From contig CM070911.1 of NCBI GenBank assembly GCA_036417435.1, forward strand, positions 2,480,001 through 2,544,000: 64,000 bases of DNA, given 5' to 3'. The notes below the pieces were generated by a model. It saw only the letters and a list, made by a program, of their open reading frames with translations. It was not told where the DNA came from and did no database searches. Shown here one piece after another: positions 35,362 to 45,965 of the stretch. Made by a program: the position numbers and the translations under genes. The stretch is from Inia geoffrensis. Lineage: Eukaryota > Chordata > Mammalia > Artiodactyla > Iniidae. The first letter of the stretch is position 1; every line of letters starts with the position of its first letter.

Positions 35362-35929
35362 AGGGGAATTTTAAAACTTTCTTTCCCTCTTGTCAAACGT
35401 GAATTGAATTTGAGTAAGTTAAATAGTGGTATAATGCGACCGCACAGGATCTCCCCCTGCAGCCTTCAGCCGACTTCCGTGAATTCACACATTCCTTCCT
35501 TTCAAGCTTTGTCCTGGAGCCTGACGCCCCATTCCCATCCCTTTCATTTTTCTCATCTCTCTCTGGCTGATGGTGTCGACTTTGAGATGGGTTCTCGGAC
35601 CTAAAAGGGTCTTTGGGATCGTTCGCAACCCCAGGAGAGCCCTGCTGCTGGACACCGAGCTCACCACTGCTTCATTCACTGTCACGTGTTCCAGCCATTT
35701 AATTTCTCCAACGCCACGTGCCGGGGGGCCGGGCTCGGGGGCTTCCAGACTCCATGTCAGGGTGACGCTGGAGGGAGCCTGATCCTTCCCTTCTGGTAAC
35801 AGTGTTTGAGAAGGAGAAACAACTCAGGGCAAGCATGACACATTTTTCAAATGGGTAAATTTTCTGCAGAACAAAGCTTTTTAGAGATGTTGACCTTTTA
35901 ATTTAACTTCTGTTGCCTTAAATCGTTAG

Positions 35930-36045
35930 TCATTCCTTCGGATTGGTATTATCTCTCCCCTCTTAGTCTGTGAGCTCTCTGCGGGCAGACACTAGGGCAG
36001 AAACTTCACATGCGTGGTCTCGCGGTGTCCTAACAAATGTCCAGG
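35930..36045 (+). mobile_element. L2 3' end fragment
   Basis: 'cttagtctgtgagctctctg', 'cgggcagacactagggcaga' match the L2 3' end. Confidence 0.5.
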
Positions 36046-36339
36046 AGTGAGCTAGGGATGGGAGTTAGGCGGTGACTCACACAGAAGACAGAGGTGCGCA
36101 CGGCCCTGAATTAGGAAGGGTGTGACACGTTCAGGAGAGACAGACTCTGACAAGGGCTCCTGGGGTCTCACTCGCATCCCTGGGGTCCCCACCACTCCTC
36201 CTGTTAATGGGCAATGTCCACTTCTCCTCCCTTGGCACTTGCTCTTAAGCATAAGAAGGCAGCGAGGATTATTCTGCTTAACTTCCCAGGGAGCACCAGA
36301 CAAGGTGGTGCAGTTCCTGCCTTGTTTCTGGAACACTCA

Positions 36340-36695
36340 CTCACATTTGGAGCCTGAGCCACCAGGTCTGAAGTTTGGCTCCTAGGGGGCTGCCATGCTG
36401 CGAGGAAGCTCAGGCCACATGGGGAGGCTGCACGTAAAGCTCAGGTCAGTGGCCCTCGGAGCTCACTGCACACAGCAGCATTCTGTGCGGTGGAACCAAA
36501 TGTGAGTGAACATGCCTCCAGATGCTTCCAGCCCCTGGCTGTTTCCTGGGCATCTTGGCACCGAAGCAGCCCTTCTATGTCCTCTGATCCTCGACCAACA
36601 GCATCCACGGTTATAACAAAGTGGTTGTTTGAAGCTGCTACATTTTGGGGTACCCTGTTGTGTAGTAATAGTAACTGGAACATCGCTTAGACAGG
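36340..36695 (+). mobile_element. MLT1-like LTR
   Basis: The right end 'gtggttgtttgaagctgcta', 'cattttggggtaccctgttg', 'tagtaatagtaactggaaca' is the 3' end of this LTR class; the left part is diverged. Confidence 0.55.
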
Positions 36696-36791
36696 GGAGA
36701 AGGCAAGGGATTAAGCTAGAGAGATATTCTGAGCTCACTTAGGAGGGCTCTTAGATGCCAAGACCAAGAAATTGGATTTTATTTTGTAGAG

Positions 36792-36998
36792 CAGGGGGTG
36801 GCAAGCTTTTTCTATAGAGAGCCATAGAGTAAATATTTTAAGCTTTGTGGGCCATATCCAGTCTCTGTTGCATTTTCTTCTTTTTAATTTTATTTTTTAC
36901 TATCATATAAAAACTTAAAACCATCTTTAGCTCAAGGACCATATAAACACAGGCAGCTGGCCAGATTTGGCCTTCAGGCTGCAGTCTGCCAATGCTGT
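36792..36998. mobile_element. Non-autonomous hAT-type DNA transposon
   Basis: Ends are imperfect inverted repeats (cagggggtggcaagc at the left; gcagtctgccaatgctg at the right). Between them, 'gtaaatattttaagctttgt', 'gggccatatccagtctctgt', 'aggcagctggccagatttgg' match a common mammalian MER element. Exact family not named. Confidence 0.6.
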
Positions 36999-37226
36999 TG
37001 TCAGCAATGTGCAGCCAAAGAGGTTTTTAAAAAGAAAGAGTAAACTTGTCTGATTTTAAGTATAACCTCAACCCCTGTGGAAGTACTATTTCCAGATGTT
37101 ATAAGAGAAGTATATTGATAGATCATGTGTGTTTGTAAATTCAAGAGCTGGATGCAAATTGATATTTGCTGTGTTCAGATCTGATGTACGAATGCACACT
37201 AAGAAGCATCAAAAGATATCAGATGG

Positions 37227-37467
37227 GGCTTCCCTGGTGGCGCAGTGGTTGAGAGTCCGCCTGCCGATGCAGGGGACACAGGTTTTTGCCCCAGTCTGGG
37301 AAAATCCCACATGCCGCGGAGCGGCTGGGCCCGTGAGCCGTGGCCAATGAGCCTGCGCGTCCGGAGCCTGTGCTCCGCAACGGGAGAGGCCACAACAGTG
37401 AGAGGCCTGCATACCACCAAAAAAAACAAACAAAAAACCCCCCAAAAAACCCAAAAACAAACAAACA
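37227..37467 (+). mobile_element. CHR-2-type SINE with perfect 16-bp target-site duplication
   Basis: Complete body with an A/C-rich tail (AAACAAAC repeats). The duplication aaaagatatcagatgg is perfect at 37211-37226 and 37468-37483, indicating a recent insertion. Confidence 0.95.
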
Positions 37468-37483
37468 AAAAGATATCAGATGG

Positions 37484-38190
37484 AAGCAGCTACGTCTTAT
37501 GTCAATAAAACCCTGGGCCATAGAGTGTAAAGGCTTTGAAATCTTATTGTCTGAATAACTGATGTGTTTATCATTATTTCTAAAATGTCCTTTATCAAAG
37601 GTTTTATTTGAAATTAAGGATTTCAAATTGTTATTGTCTTTTTGCCCTAGGACATTCTTAAAACGGAGATGTGTTGTCTCTCTGTTTTCTTCAACTGAAA
37701 TCTTTTGAAATAAATAATGGACCTAACAGTTTTATATCATGCCATCTGTGCAAGATAAAACTTTGTAAGGAGCTACTAGCTACAAAGTGCAGTAGCTTTT
37801 AGTGCCTTTGTCATGTACGGCGCGGGAGATTTGCTACTTCGCAGAATTAAACAATATGACACATTTTAATTTTCTTTAAATAGCCACAGAGATTAGTTTA
37901 AATTATTATTGAACAGCGTGTTGATTGAAGGTACATTTCAAGGCTTCCAAAATGTATCTAATAAAACAGCCCTTTGTGTGATCATTTTTATTCTGGAAAA
38001 GAGTTTTTGTGTTGGGAATGTTTAATCCACATAATTTTGCCACAGGCAAATATAATCTATTTCATTATATTCTATGTCATCAGAGAGAGAATATAATCTA
38101 TTCCACTCAAATGTGAGATAGGAATTTCAGGTCAAATGGTCACTATAGGGAGATAAAGTGAAAGATGGTTTGAAAAATACATATGAAAGC
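37484..38190. other. Repeat-free AT-rich block, candidate conserved non-coding sequence
   Basis: No repeat recognised. Contains TAAT and TTTAAATTA-type motifs and an isolated CpG-containing patch (tgtacggcgcgggagatttg at about 37815). Candidate status is an impression from composition only. Confidence 0.25.
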
Positions 38191-38194
38191 TTTT

Positions 38195-38270
38195 CGGCAA
38201 GTAATTCAATCTCTTTAGGCCTTAGTTGCTTTATCTGTAATATGGGAATGAATGAATGAATGAATGAACC
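38195..38270 (+). repeat. MIR fragment running into (GAAT)n
   Basis: 'gcaagtaattcaatctcttt', 'ggccttagttgctttatctg', 'taatatgggaatg' are MIR; six GAAT-type units follow at 38246-38269. Confidence 0.65.
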
Positions 38271-39070
38271 AGTGAGTAAATGAACAGTTAATGGGCCCCA
38301 GGTAAATAAACTCAGCTACTCCATTAACGATGCTCTATTCCTGTTTTACAATAGCCTTGTGAAACGGAATACTATTTACATTTTATTGATGGTAAAGCTG
38401 AATCTCACCTTTCTTGCTTTGTGAAGTGGTGAACCATAAAATAAGGTAAAACAGGTGGGAACATTTTGAGAGATACCAAGAAAAACATCCTTTACAGCTC
38501 TATGAAAATTCTTCATTTCACAGCTCATGAGAAAGAGCTGTTAATTTCTTATTAAATTTAAATTTCTTTTGGCCAGGTCAGTTAAAATAATACTTTTCTT
38601 GGTAGCGTCTTCTGGTTACAATTATGTTTCTTTAAGCACCTTCTTCTGAACTGAGCCAAAGCCAAGTAGATCCCGTTTCTCATAAGATGTTTTACACGGT
38701 TTTATAAAATCATATTATTTACTGACTGAAGGATTTGGGACATTTGTTTTCTGCCATTACTGTAACTGAAGGCACTGTGGGTCCTTTAGTAATTCTCGGC
38801 TCCTTTTTATTTCTTCCCTTTCTGTCCCAATTTATCTCAAATTATGCAATGTCCTACTGCAGCCTGGTAGCACAGTGATTTTAGCCTCATGCCTGGGTTT
38901 CTTTAATGCCTTTGGTCCTTTCACAAGGATGTCCTCATGGGACCCAGCAATGGAGCCAAGAGATGGAATCAGGCTCATCTCTTGTTATTTATAATTCCTG
39001 TTCATATTCTCTGTCTCCCTCTCTCTCTCTGTTTAAATTGAACAATACAGTTAAAAGACTCATTCAGATC
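38271..39070. other. No gene or clear repeat seen
   Basis: AT-rich unique-looking sequence. Confidence 0.4.
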
Positions 39071-39074
39071 AAAT

Positions 39075-39345
39075 GGGCATTATAATGTAGGGATGAAACA
39101 CATCATCAACTTGCATGCCACCTTGCTTAGGTTCAAATCACAGCCCTCATTTATCAGCTGTGTGACTTTGGGCAAGTTACTTAGCCTCTCTTTGCTTGAA
39201 TTTCTTCACTTGTAAAGTGGGGATGTTAGTAATAGCCCTTAATCTCATAGTCCTTGTTCCAGGGTTAAGAGAATTAAAATATCTAAAGCCTTAGAGCAGT
39301 ACCTGACAAATAGTAAGTGCTCATGAGATGTTTGCCATGTTTATT
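39075..39345 (+). mobile_element. MIR SINE, well preserved
   Basis: 'gcttaggttcaaatcacagc', 'cagctgtgtgactttgggca', 'agttacttagcctctctttg', 'tgtaaagtggggatgttagt', 'aatagtaagtgctcatgaga' in full MIR order. Confidence 0.85.
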
Positions 39346-40060
39346 ACAATTTTACAATGGATTACAGTAAGTGGTGTTCATTACCTTATGAGGCTTAATG
39401 GATAACATTTCTAGATCCATCCAAGGAGAGACAGCATGCAAATATTCATTATAAATTTTGAAAGCTGAAGAAAATTCACTTGGTTATTTTTCTTTGCTTC
39501 AAATTAGAAATGTACTAACCTGTATCGATTGGAAATCTAGTGAGTGTTTGGACTGTAAATCTAGGCATCCGTGATTACATGCTAGAGAATTAAAAAGAAT
39601 GATCAATATTACACAGAAACACAGAGTGACTGTTAAAATTATTGTACATTCTTGGCAATAACATGGTCCAGGGACCAACTTTTCAAGACAATGATAGAGC
39701 CCTAGATACCTGTTTTGTTTCTCCCGCTTAAAACCAGACTGTTTTATTTAATAACAACTATGTTTTGCACTTGTAAAATGCGTGTGGAGAAAGTTAAGAA
39801 GTATTGAGGGTGATAACATATGATTCTTTCCCCCAAATAAAATGATCCTTTTTATTACTCATAGACTACATCACCCAATTAACTCTTAGATATGTACTTT
39901 TATATTATTCTCTAATGTTTCAAGAAAAATGTCTGATCTTAGTGGTCTGTTCGTGAGGTTCTAGCTGAATACTAAGACACCGACCTAGCCTTGGGGTAAG
40001 AAGCCCCACTCGTGAGCTGTTACATCCCTACAGCGTGATTAATGATGGTTCACAGGAAGG

Positions 40061-40063
<3 letters not shown>
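39346..40063. other. No gene or clear repeat seen
   Basis: AT-rich unique-looking sequence. Confidence 0.4.

Positions 40064-40107
<44 letters not shown>
40064..40107. repeat. (TG)n microsatellite
   Basis: About 20 TG units, one TA interruption at the right end. Confidence 0.95.
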
Positions 40108-40108
<1 letters not shown>

Positions 40109-40613
40109 GGAAGGAGTAAACAGGTGAGGGAGTACCGGAGATTTGTCAAGATGTGGAGCAGAGAGAGAGAATTGTTTTTAATTTCAGACTCCTATCTGCT
40201 GGGGAGTGAGCAGGTAAAAAGCCCACCCGTCCATCAGCCTTTGCTAGCCTGTTGCAGGCAGCTTGGGACACAGAGAGGCGAAGGCTGGTGGTGTGAAGTG
40301 CTGAGCGTTTCAGTGAGTGTGTGGAGCTGTAGCTGCACACAGGCACAGGGAGAGGATGCCACTGCGGGTGGTGAGGGGTGGCAGGCATTCTACAGGAGAG
40401 AAGCAAACCCATCCTTAGGATTCCACTGGCACATACTCAGTAATTAAAATGAGACTCTTTTTCTGGAAATGGAAAGAGGTCCAGACAGAGGAAATGAAGT
40501 CGAGAAAAACCTGGTGGTGACGGCCATGCAGAATCAGAGTAGCAGGGACAGAATGAATTCAGAGAATACCAGAACAGAGACTGTTGTCATAATCAGACTT
40601 GACTCATTTTTTT

Positions 40614-40814
40614 TTTTTTTTTGCGTTACGCGGGCCTCTCACCGTTGTGGCCTCTCCTGTTGTGGAGCACAGGCTCCGGACGTGCAGGCTCGGCAGCCAT
40701 GGCTCACGGGCCCAGCCGCTCCATGGCATGTGGGATCTTCCGGGACCGGGGCACGAACACGCGTCCCCTGCATCGGCAGGCGAACTCTCAACCACTGCAC
40801 CACCAGGGAAGCCC
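40614..40814 (-). mobile_element. CHR-2-type SINE
   Basis: Poly-T, then 'gcgttacgcgggcctctcac' to 'ccaccagggaagccc'. Target-site duplication tgactcattttttt at 40600-40613 and 40816-40829. Confidence 0.93.
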
Positions 40815-41044
40815 ATGACTCATTTTTTTAAAAAGCAATTCCCTATGGTGGATGGAATTGAAAGTTAATACTGAAACCCTACTGAATACCATTTGTCATC
40901 TGTTGCATGTGATTATGTTTAAATTAGCTGAGTATATGTTTTATACTTGATATGTGGGTTCAGTTATTTTTGATCCTTTTATTGTCTTCATAAAATCCCA
41001 ATTTACATAACATCTTAAGGTACCTGAATGAGGTAGCTCTGTTA

Positions 41045-41583
41045 TCTTTGCTGTGTAAGCTATCAGTTATTTTTGCTGTGTAACAAATTACTCCAGGACT
41101 TCACAGCTTAAACCATCACACATTTTGTCTCAGTTTCTGTGGCTCTGAGGTCTGGATCCTCTGCTGATGCTCTTCCCTAAGGCTGCAAGCAAGGCGCTGG
41201 CCAGGGCTGTGGTTTCATCTGAATGCTCAATTAGGGATAGCTCTGCGATTAAGCTCTGTTCCGACACCTTACTTTATTGAGGGCTGTTGGACCGAGGACC
41301 CCAGTGCGTTGCTGGCTGTTGACCCGAGGCCACCCTCTGTTCTTTGTGATGTGGGCCTTTGCAACAGGGCAAAGGGCAGGTGCCTCATTAAAGCCAGAGA
41401 GACAGACTGCTATTAATAGCAAGACAGGAGTCACCGTCTTTCGTAACCTCATCACAGAACCACCCCAACATTGATGGGTTCTGCTGGTAGCAGCAGTCAT
41501 TCAAGGGAGGGGACCACACAAAGGTGTGAATACCCGGGGGGCAGCTGGGTATTAGGGGCAGTCTTAGCCCTGCCTGCCACACT
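41045..41583 (-). mobile_element. LTR of ERVL-MaLR type (tentative), antisense
   Basis: 'tgctgtgtaacaaattactc', 'tcagtttctgtggctctgag', 'caaggcgctggccagggctg', 'aggaccccagtgcgttgctg', 'gacaggagtcaccgtctttc', 'gggaggggaccacacaaagg' and 'ctgcctgccacac' follow a well-known mammalian LTR in antisense order. Exact subfamily unsure. Confidence 0.6.
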
Positions 41584-41699
41584 AGCTTTCCTTTTGCAGT
41601 TAGGGGATCGTGCAACAGGGTGGATAAATCTAGGGAAGCTGTATAGAATGGAAGCTTCATAGAATGTTATTCTAAAGGCTGGAGACTTGCAGGTGTGAA

Positions 41700-41825
41700 G
41701 GCACTCCTAACATGTGCTCCTGAGAAACATTGTAGCGGTGGCGTGACCGTGGGGAGGATTAAATAAAATGTTGATAACACGAGGTGCTAGCAGAGCCTGG
41801 TGTCCAGTAAGGGCTCCGTAAGTTA
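41700..41825 (+). mobile_element. MIR-like fragment
   Basis: 'gaggattaaataaaatgttg', 'agagcctggtgtccagtaag', 'ggctccgtaagttat' match the MIR 3' half. Confidence 0.45.
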
Positions 41826-41889
41826 TAAGGTCCCACTCTTCGTCACTTCAGTGACCATCATAGCAGCAGCTGCCCTTAAGAAAGACTCA

Positions 41890-42175
41890 ACGCTTAGCTG
41901 AGGCCCAGCCTCTGCACCCTTTCCAGCCTCGCCTCTGACTCCTGACACCATCTGTCTGTGAATAACCCCCTGGACATTCCTCAGGTTCTAGCATGTGTCA
42001 GGCATCGCCCCCCGCATTCCTCCAACACCCCTTGACTGCCTGGTAAATCCTACTCACCTCCCAGCATCAATTTCAATGTTACCTCTCCTGGGAAGTCTGC
42101 CCCAGCCACCCAAGTTCTGGGCTCTGTGCGTCTCCTGTATGGGCGTCTGTTGCATATACTTTGCTTTGCTTTTGT
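41890..42175 (+). mobile_element. L2 fragment
   Basis: 'ttcaatgttacctctcctgg', 'gaagtctgccccagccaccc' and flanking pyrimidine-rich sequence match L2. It ends where the triplet-rich region begins. Confidence 0.55.
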
Positions 42176-42220
42176 GCTGCGGCTTCTCCTGCTCCTCCTT
42201 CTCTTCCTTTCCTTCGTATT

Positions 42221-43670
42221 ACTACTTCTGCTGCCGCTCTACTGTGACTCCTACTCTTACTACCACTCGTACTACTTCTGCTGCCACTCTACTGTGACTC
42301 CTACTCTTACTACCACTCGTACTACTTCTGCTGCCTCTCTACTGTGACTCCTACTCTTACCACCACTCGTACTACTTCTGCTGCCGCTCTGCTGTGACTC
42401 CTACTCTTACTACCACTCGTATTACTACTGCTGCCGCTCTGCTGTGACTCCTACCCTTACTACCACTCGTATTACTACTGTTGCCGCTCTACTGTGACTC
42501 CTACTCTTACCACCACTCGTATTACTACTGCTGCCGCTCTACTGTGACGACTACTCTTACCACCACTCGTATTACTACTGCTGCCGCTCTACTGTGACGA
42601 CTACTCTTACCACCACTCGTATTACTACTGCTGCCGCTCTACTGTGACGACTACTCTTACCACCACTCGTATTACTACTGCTGCCGCTCTACTGTGACGA
42701 CTACTCTTACCACCACTCGTATTACTACTGCTGCCGCTCTACTGTGACGACTACTCTTACCACCACTCGTATTACTACTGCTGCCGCTCTACTGTGACGA
42801 CTACTCTTACCACCACTCGTATTACTACTGCTGCCGCTCTACTGTGACGACTACTCTTACCACCACTCGTATTACTACTGCTGCCGCTCTACTGTGACGA
42901 CTACTCTTACCACCACTCGTATTACTACTGCTGCCGCTCTACTGTGACGACTACTCTTACCACCACTCGTATTACTACTGCTGCCGCTCTACTGTGACGA
43001 CTACTCTTACCACCACTCGTATTACTACTGCTGCCGCTCTACTGTGACGACTACTCTTACCACCACTCGTATTACTACTGCTGCCGCTCTACTGTGACGA
43101 CTACTCTTACCACCACTCGTATTACTACTGCTGCCGCTCTACTGTGACGACTACTCTTACCACCACTCGTATTACTACTGCTGCCGCTCTACTGTGACGA
43201 CTACTCTTACCACCACTCGTATTACTACTGCTGCCGCTCTACTGTGACGACTACTCTTACCACCACTCGTATTACTACTGCTGCCGCTCTACTGTGACGA
43301 CTACTCTTACCACCACTCGTATTACTACTGCTGCCGCTCTACTGTGACGACTACTCTTACCACCACTCGTATTACTACTGCTGCCGCTCTACTGTGACGA
43401 CTACTCTTACCACCACTCGTATTACTACTGCTGCCGCTCTACTGTGACGACTACTCTTACCACCACTCGTATTACTACTGCTGCCGCTCTACTGTGACGA
43501 CTACTCTTACCACCACTCGTATTACTACTGCTGCCGCTCTACTGTGACGACTACTCTTACCACCACTCGTATTACTACTGCTGCCGCTCTACTGTGACGA
43601 CTACTCTTACCACCACTCGTATTACTACTGCTGCTGCTCTACTGTGACGACTACTCTTACTACCACTCGT
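42221..43670. repeat. 50-bp minisatellite, 29 units, 22 of them identical
   Basis: Tandem array with an exact period of 50. The unit reads attactactgctgccgctct, then actgtgacga, then ctactcttaccaccactcgt. Units 1-4 (42221-42420) begin actacttctg and have gactcctact in place of gacgactact; units 5-6 are intermediate; units 7-28 (42521-43620) appear identical base for base; unit 29 has two changes. Composition is A10 T15 C18 G7, so the plus strand is G-poor, and the standard unit holds three CpGs. No frame stays open: the plus strand meets TGA in every frame within three units and the minus strand has TAA and TAG. Confidence 0.97.
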
Positions 43671-43735
43671 ATTACTACTGCTGCTACTACTACTATTACT
43701 ACTCCTTATTGTTGCTGTGGCTGCTACTACTACTC
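43671..43735. repeat. Degenerate triplet tail of the minisatellite
   Basis: (CTA/CTG)-type triplets without the 50-bp order, then unique spacer to 43928. Confidence 0.85.
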
Positions 43736-43928
43736 CATTTATGAACTGAATTATTCCCTCCTATGAGAAAGTGGCCCTGAGGCCCCTGGGAAGTTTGGGA
43801 TGTAGAAGGAAGTGGGATGGAGAAGATAGAGGTGAAAGAGACCCTGCAGACTCCCCACTGACGGCACCGTCTAGTTCAGGTGCCCAGCAACTCTAGCTGT
43901 AGCCACCAGAGGGCAGTGCCAACCCACA

Positions 43929-44212
43929 TGCTGCTGCTATTTCTATTGGTGCTATTACTACCACCACCACTATTACTACTGCTACTCCTACTATTACTGT
44001 TGCTGCTATTACTATTGCTACCACTATTACTACTACCACTACTGTTACCACTACTATTACTGTCGCTGTTGCTATTACAACTACTACTACTACTATTACT
44101 ACTACCACCACTATTACTACTGCTGCTACTACTGTTACTAGTGCTTTCCAACTGCTACTGCTCTTGTTTCAGTCACAATCACTGCTTACAATTATTACTA
44201 CTATGCCTACTA
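43929..44212. repeat. Compound ACT/GCT/ACC trinucleotide microsatellite
   Basis: Long run of ACT, ATT, GCT, ACC and GTT triplets with phase mostly kept, broken at about 44150-44185. It explains the low-complexity poly-Leu (plus) and Ser/Asn (minus) reading frames here, which are not genes. Confidence 0.93.
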
Positions 44213-44214
44213 CC

Positions 44215-44385
44215 TTCTAATATTTATTGAGCACTACACAACAGGTGCTATTTAGTACCTTACATATTAGCTTATTTAATTTCTTTTCAAATTGAAGAGG
44301 TAGCTATTAATATTTGTTTTCCTTTTCAGAGATGAAGAAAGGAGGCACAGAGAGGTTAAAATGTTGTCCTGAGTCCTATTGCTGG
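44215..44385 (-). mobile_element. MIR SINE
   Basis: 'atatttattgagcactacac', 'aacaggtgctatttagtacc', 'gagatgaagaaaggaggcac', 'agagaggttaaaatgttgtc' are in antisense MIR order. Confidence 0.75.
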
Positions 44386-44422
44386 AGCCTGCTTACCTTT
44401 TATATTCATCTCTAGGTTGTAA

Positions 44423-44526
44423 GTTTCACGAGTTCAGGTGAAACTTGAACTCGTGAAACAGCCTTGATATGTAATGATATAAATTATTTAACATACCTTA
44501 AATAAGGTGAAACAGCCTTATTTAAG
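44423..44526. repeat. Two adjacent perfect inverted repeats sharing a GTGAAAC motif
   Basis: Hairpin 1: gtttcacgagttca (44423-44436), 9-base loop, tgaactcgtgaaac (44446-44459). Hairpin 2: cttaaataagg (44497-44507), 8-base loop, ccttatttaag (44516-44526). GTGAAAC occurs three times (in loop 1, in right arm 1 and across the edge of loop 2), and gtgaaacagcctt is repeated directly at about 44453 and 44507. No matching family is known to me. Confidence 0.9.
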
Positions 44527-44539
44527 CTGTTTGTCTTGG

Positions 44540-45482
44540 TAGGTCAAGAATCAAACACAGCGCTCCACATAGATGGTGATTATTATTCAATAAATTGGAG
44601 TAAAAAATTAGAATGCGTTGTGTGACAGTTTTCATCACTCGGTGACTCATTTATCTCACTGTCTAAGGTAATAGCACCCCGTCCGCAGGATTCCGTGAAA
44701 GGTTCAGTGAACAGCTGTGTGAACTTGACACAGAGAAGTGCCTGATTGAAGCAGCCATAGTTAGCGAAGTGGAGAGCTGGACTACAGCCAGACCCTCTTC
44801 CGCTTGGAGAGGAACTGTTCCCCATGCGGTGACGGGGAGGTGCGGGGAGCGGGCAGTATTCATGGGAGACCAAAGGGCACGTGTTTGCTGAGTGAGCTCA
44901 GCACCTAATGACATGCTGTTTCTTCTCAGAGACAGTGAAAAATTAGACTGATGTAAAAAAGCACAAATGACACCTAATCTGGCTGACTATCAGCTTGCTG
45001 TGCTGGTGGGTGGGAGAAAAGGAGATTTTTAGAAGTGTGGGGTCTGGTAGTGATTGGAGGAGAGGTGAACTGGTGCACACGGGGGTGGGAACTGACCATC
45101 CCAGGCTCTTTACTTACCAGCTCAGAGGTCTCTCCATAGCCTTCCAGGAGTGAATGGCCTTGAAGTGCTAGGTTTTCACTCTGAATGCAGAAGCACTTGG
45201 TTGAGCTAGTTGCCTTTGCTCTTCATTATGTGATATTTATCTTGAACAATTAGTATGAGGTCATCAGGAAATGTTTCTGGTTCTCAGCTGTGTTCTGTCT
45301 TCACAATACACCTTAAAATTATCCACGTTCCCTCGAATTCGAGTTATGGGGACCTGAAGCATATTTCTCTGCAGTTACCCTTTAGATTCTTCACCTCAGT
45401 CATCAGATCTTGGACTGCCTGCGTTGGCGTAGGTGAAGTAGAACATTGTAAGATGCTCATTGGGAAAAGCAGTATTTTTATT
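44540..45482. other. No gene or clear repeat seen
   Basis: Unique-looking sequence up to the L1 target site. Confidence 0.4.
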
Positions 45483-45494
45483 TAATAAAGGTAT

Positions 45495-45801
45495 TTTTTT
45501 TTAAATACTCTGTAATTTCTTTTTCTTTTTTTTACATCTTTTTTGGAGTATAATTGCTTTACAATGGTGTGTTAGTTTCTGCTTTATAACAAAGTGAATC
45601 AGTTATACATATACACATGTTCCCGTATCTCTTCCCTGTTGCGTCTCCCTCCCTCCCACCCTCCCTATCCCACCCCTCTAGGTGGTCACAAAGCACCGAG
45701 CTGATCTCCCTGTGCTATGCGGCTGCTTCCCACTAGCCATCTATTTTACGTTTGGTAGTGTATATATGTCCATGCCTCTCTCTCGCTTTGTCACAGCTTT
45801 C
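45495..45801 (-). mobile_element. Cetartiodactyl L1 3' end, truncated insertion
   Basis: Antisense L1 3' UTR: 'ttggagtataattgctttac', 'aatggtgtgttagtttctgc', 'caaagtgaatcagttataca', 'ccgagctgatctccctgtgc', 'cactagccatctattttacg'. The target-site copies taataaaggtat (45483-45494) and taataaaagtat (45802-45813) differ by one base. It ends just upstream of a possible splice acceptor. Confidence 0.88.
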
Positions 45802-45828
45802 TAATAAAAGTATATTTATTCTTTGCAG

Positions 45829-45965
45829 GAACAGTGACCTTAAAAGCCTCCTCCAAGTTCTCTCAGCCGGACCCTCCTGCCCAGCTGCCTTCATCCAGCT
45901 CTGCTTTGCCAAGAGTTCTGCCAGAGCCTCCTGCCACAGATGACCCCTGGCTCCCGGCATCTACG
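45829..45965 (+). CDS. Candidate internal coding exon, Pro/Ser-rich, unrecognised
   Basis: A 137-base segment lies between an acceptor (tttattctttgcag, AG at 45827-45828) and a donor (ACG|gtaagc, GT at 45966). Read with two leading bases completing a split codon, it gives 45 codons without a stop and ends in phase 0. The peptide starts TVTLKASSKF, continues with SQPDPPAQLP and a serine run, and ends TDDPWLPAST. Third positions favour C, T and G, as in coding sequence. Against it: two other frames are also open here, the tract between the L1 edge and the acceptor is only 27 bases and not very pyrimidine-rich, and no partner exon is seen. I do not recognise a gene; a non-coding transcript or chance are alternatives. 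Confidence 0.28.

Noticed and set aside
35164..35604. 146-codon ORF
   Set aside because: Its first half is the CHR-2 SINE body, a common source of spurious ORFs (seen also at 13.9, 37.2 and 40.6 kb).
42221..43670. CRISPR-like array
   Set aside because: The repeats are contiguous with no unique spacers, and the DNA is mammalian. It is a minisatellite.
43876..44230. Long low-complexity ORFs on both strands (poly-Leu; Ser/Asn-rich)
   Set aside because: They are direct translations of the ACT/GCT triplet tract, open in several frames at once, with no splice signals.
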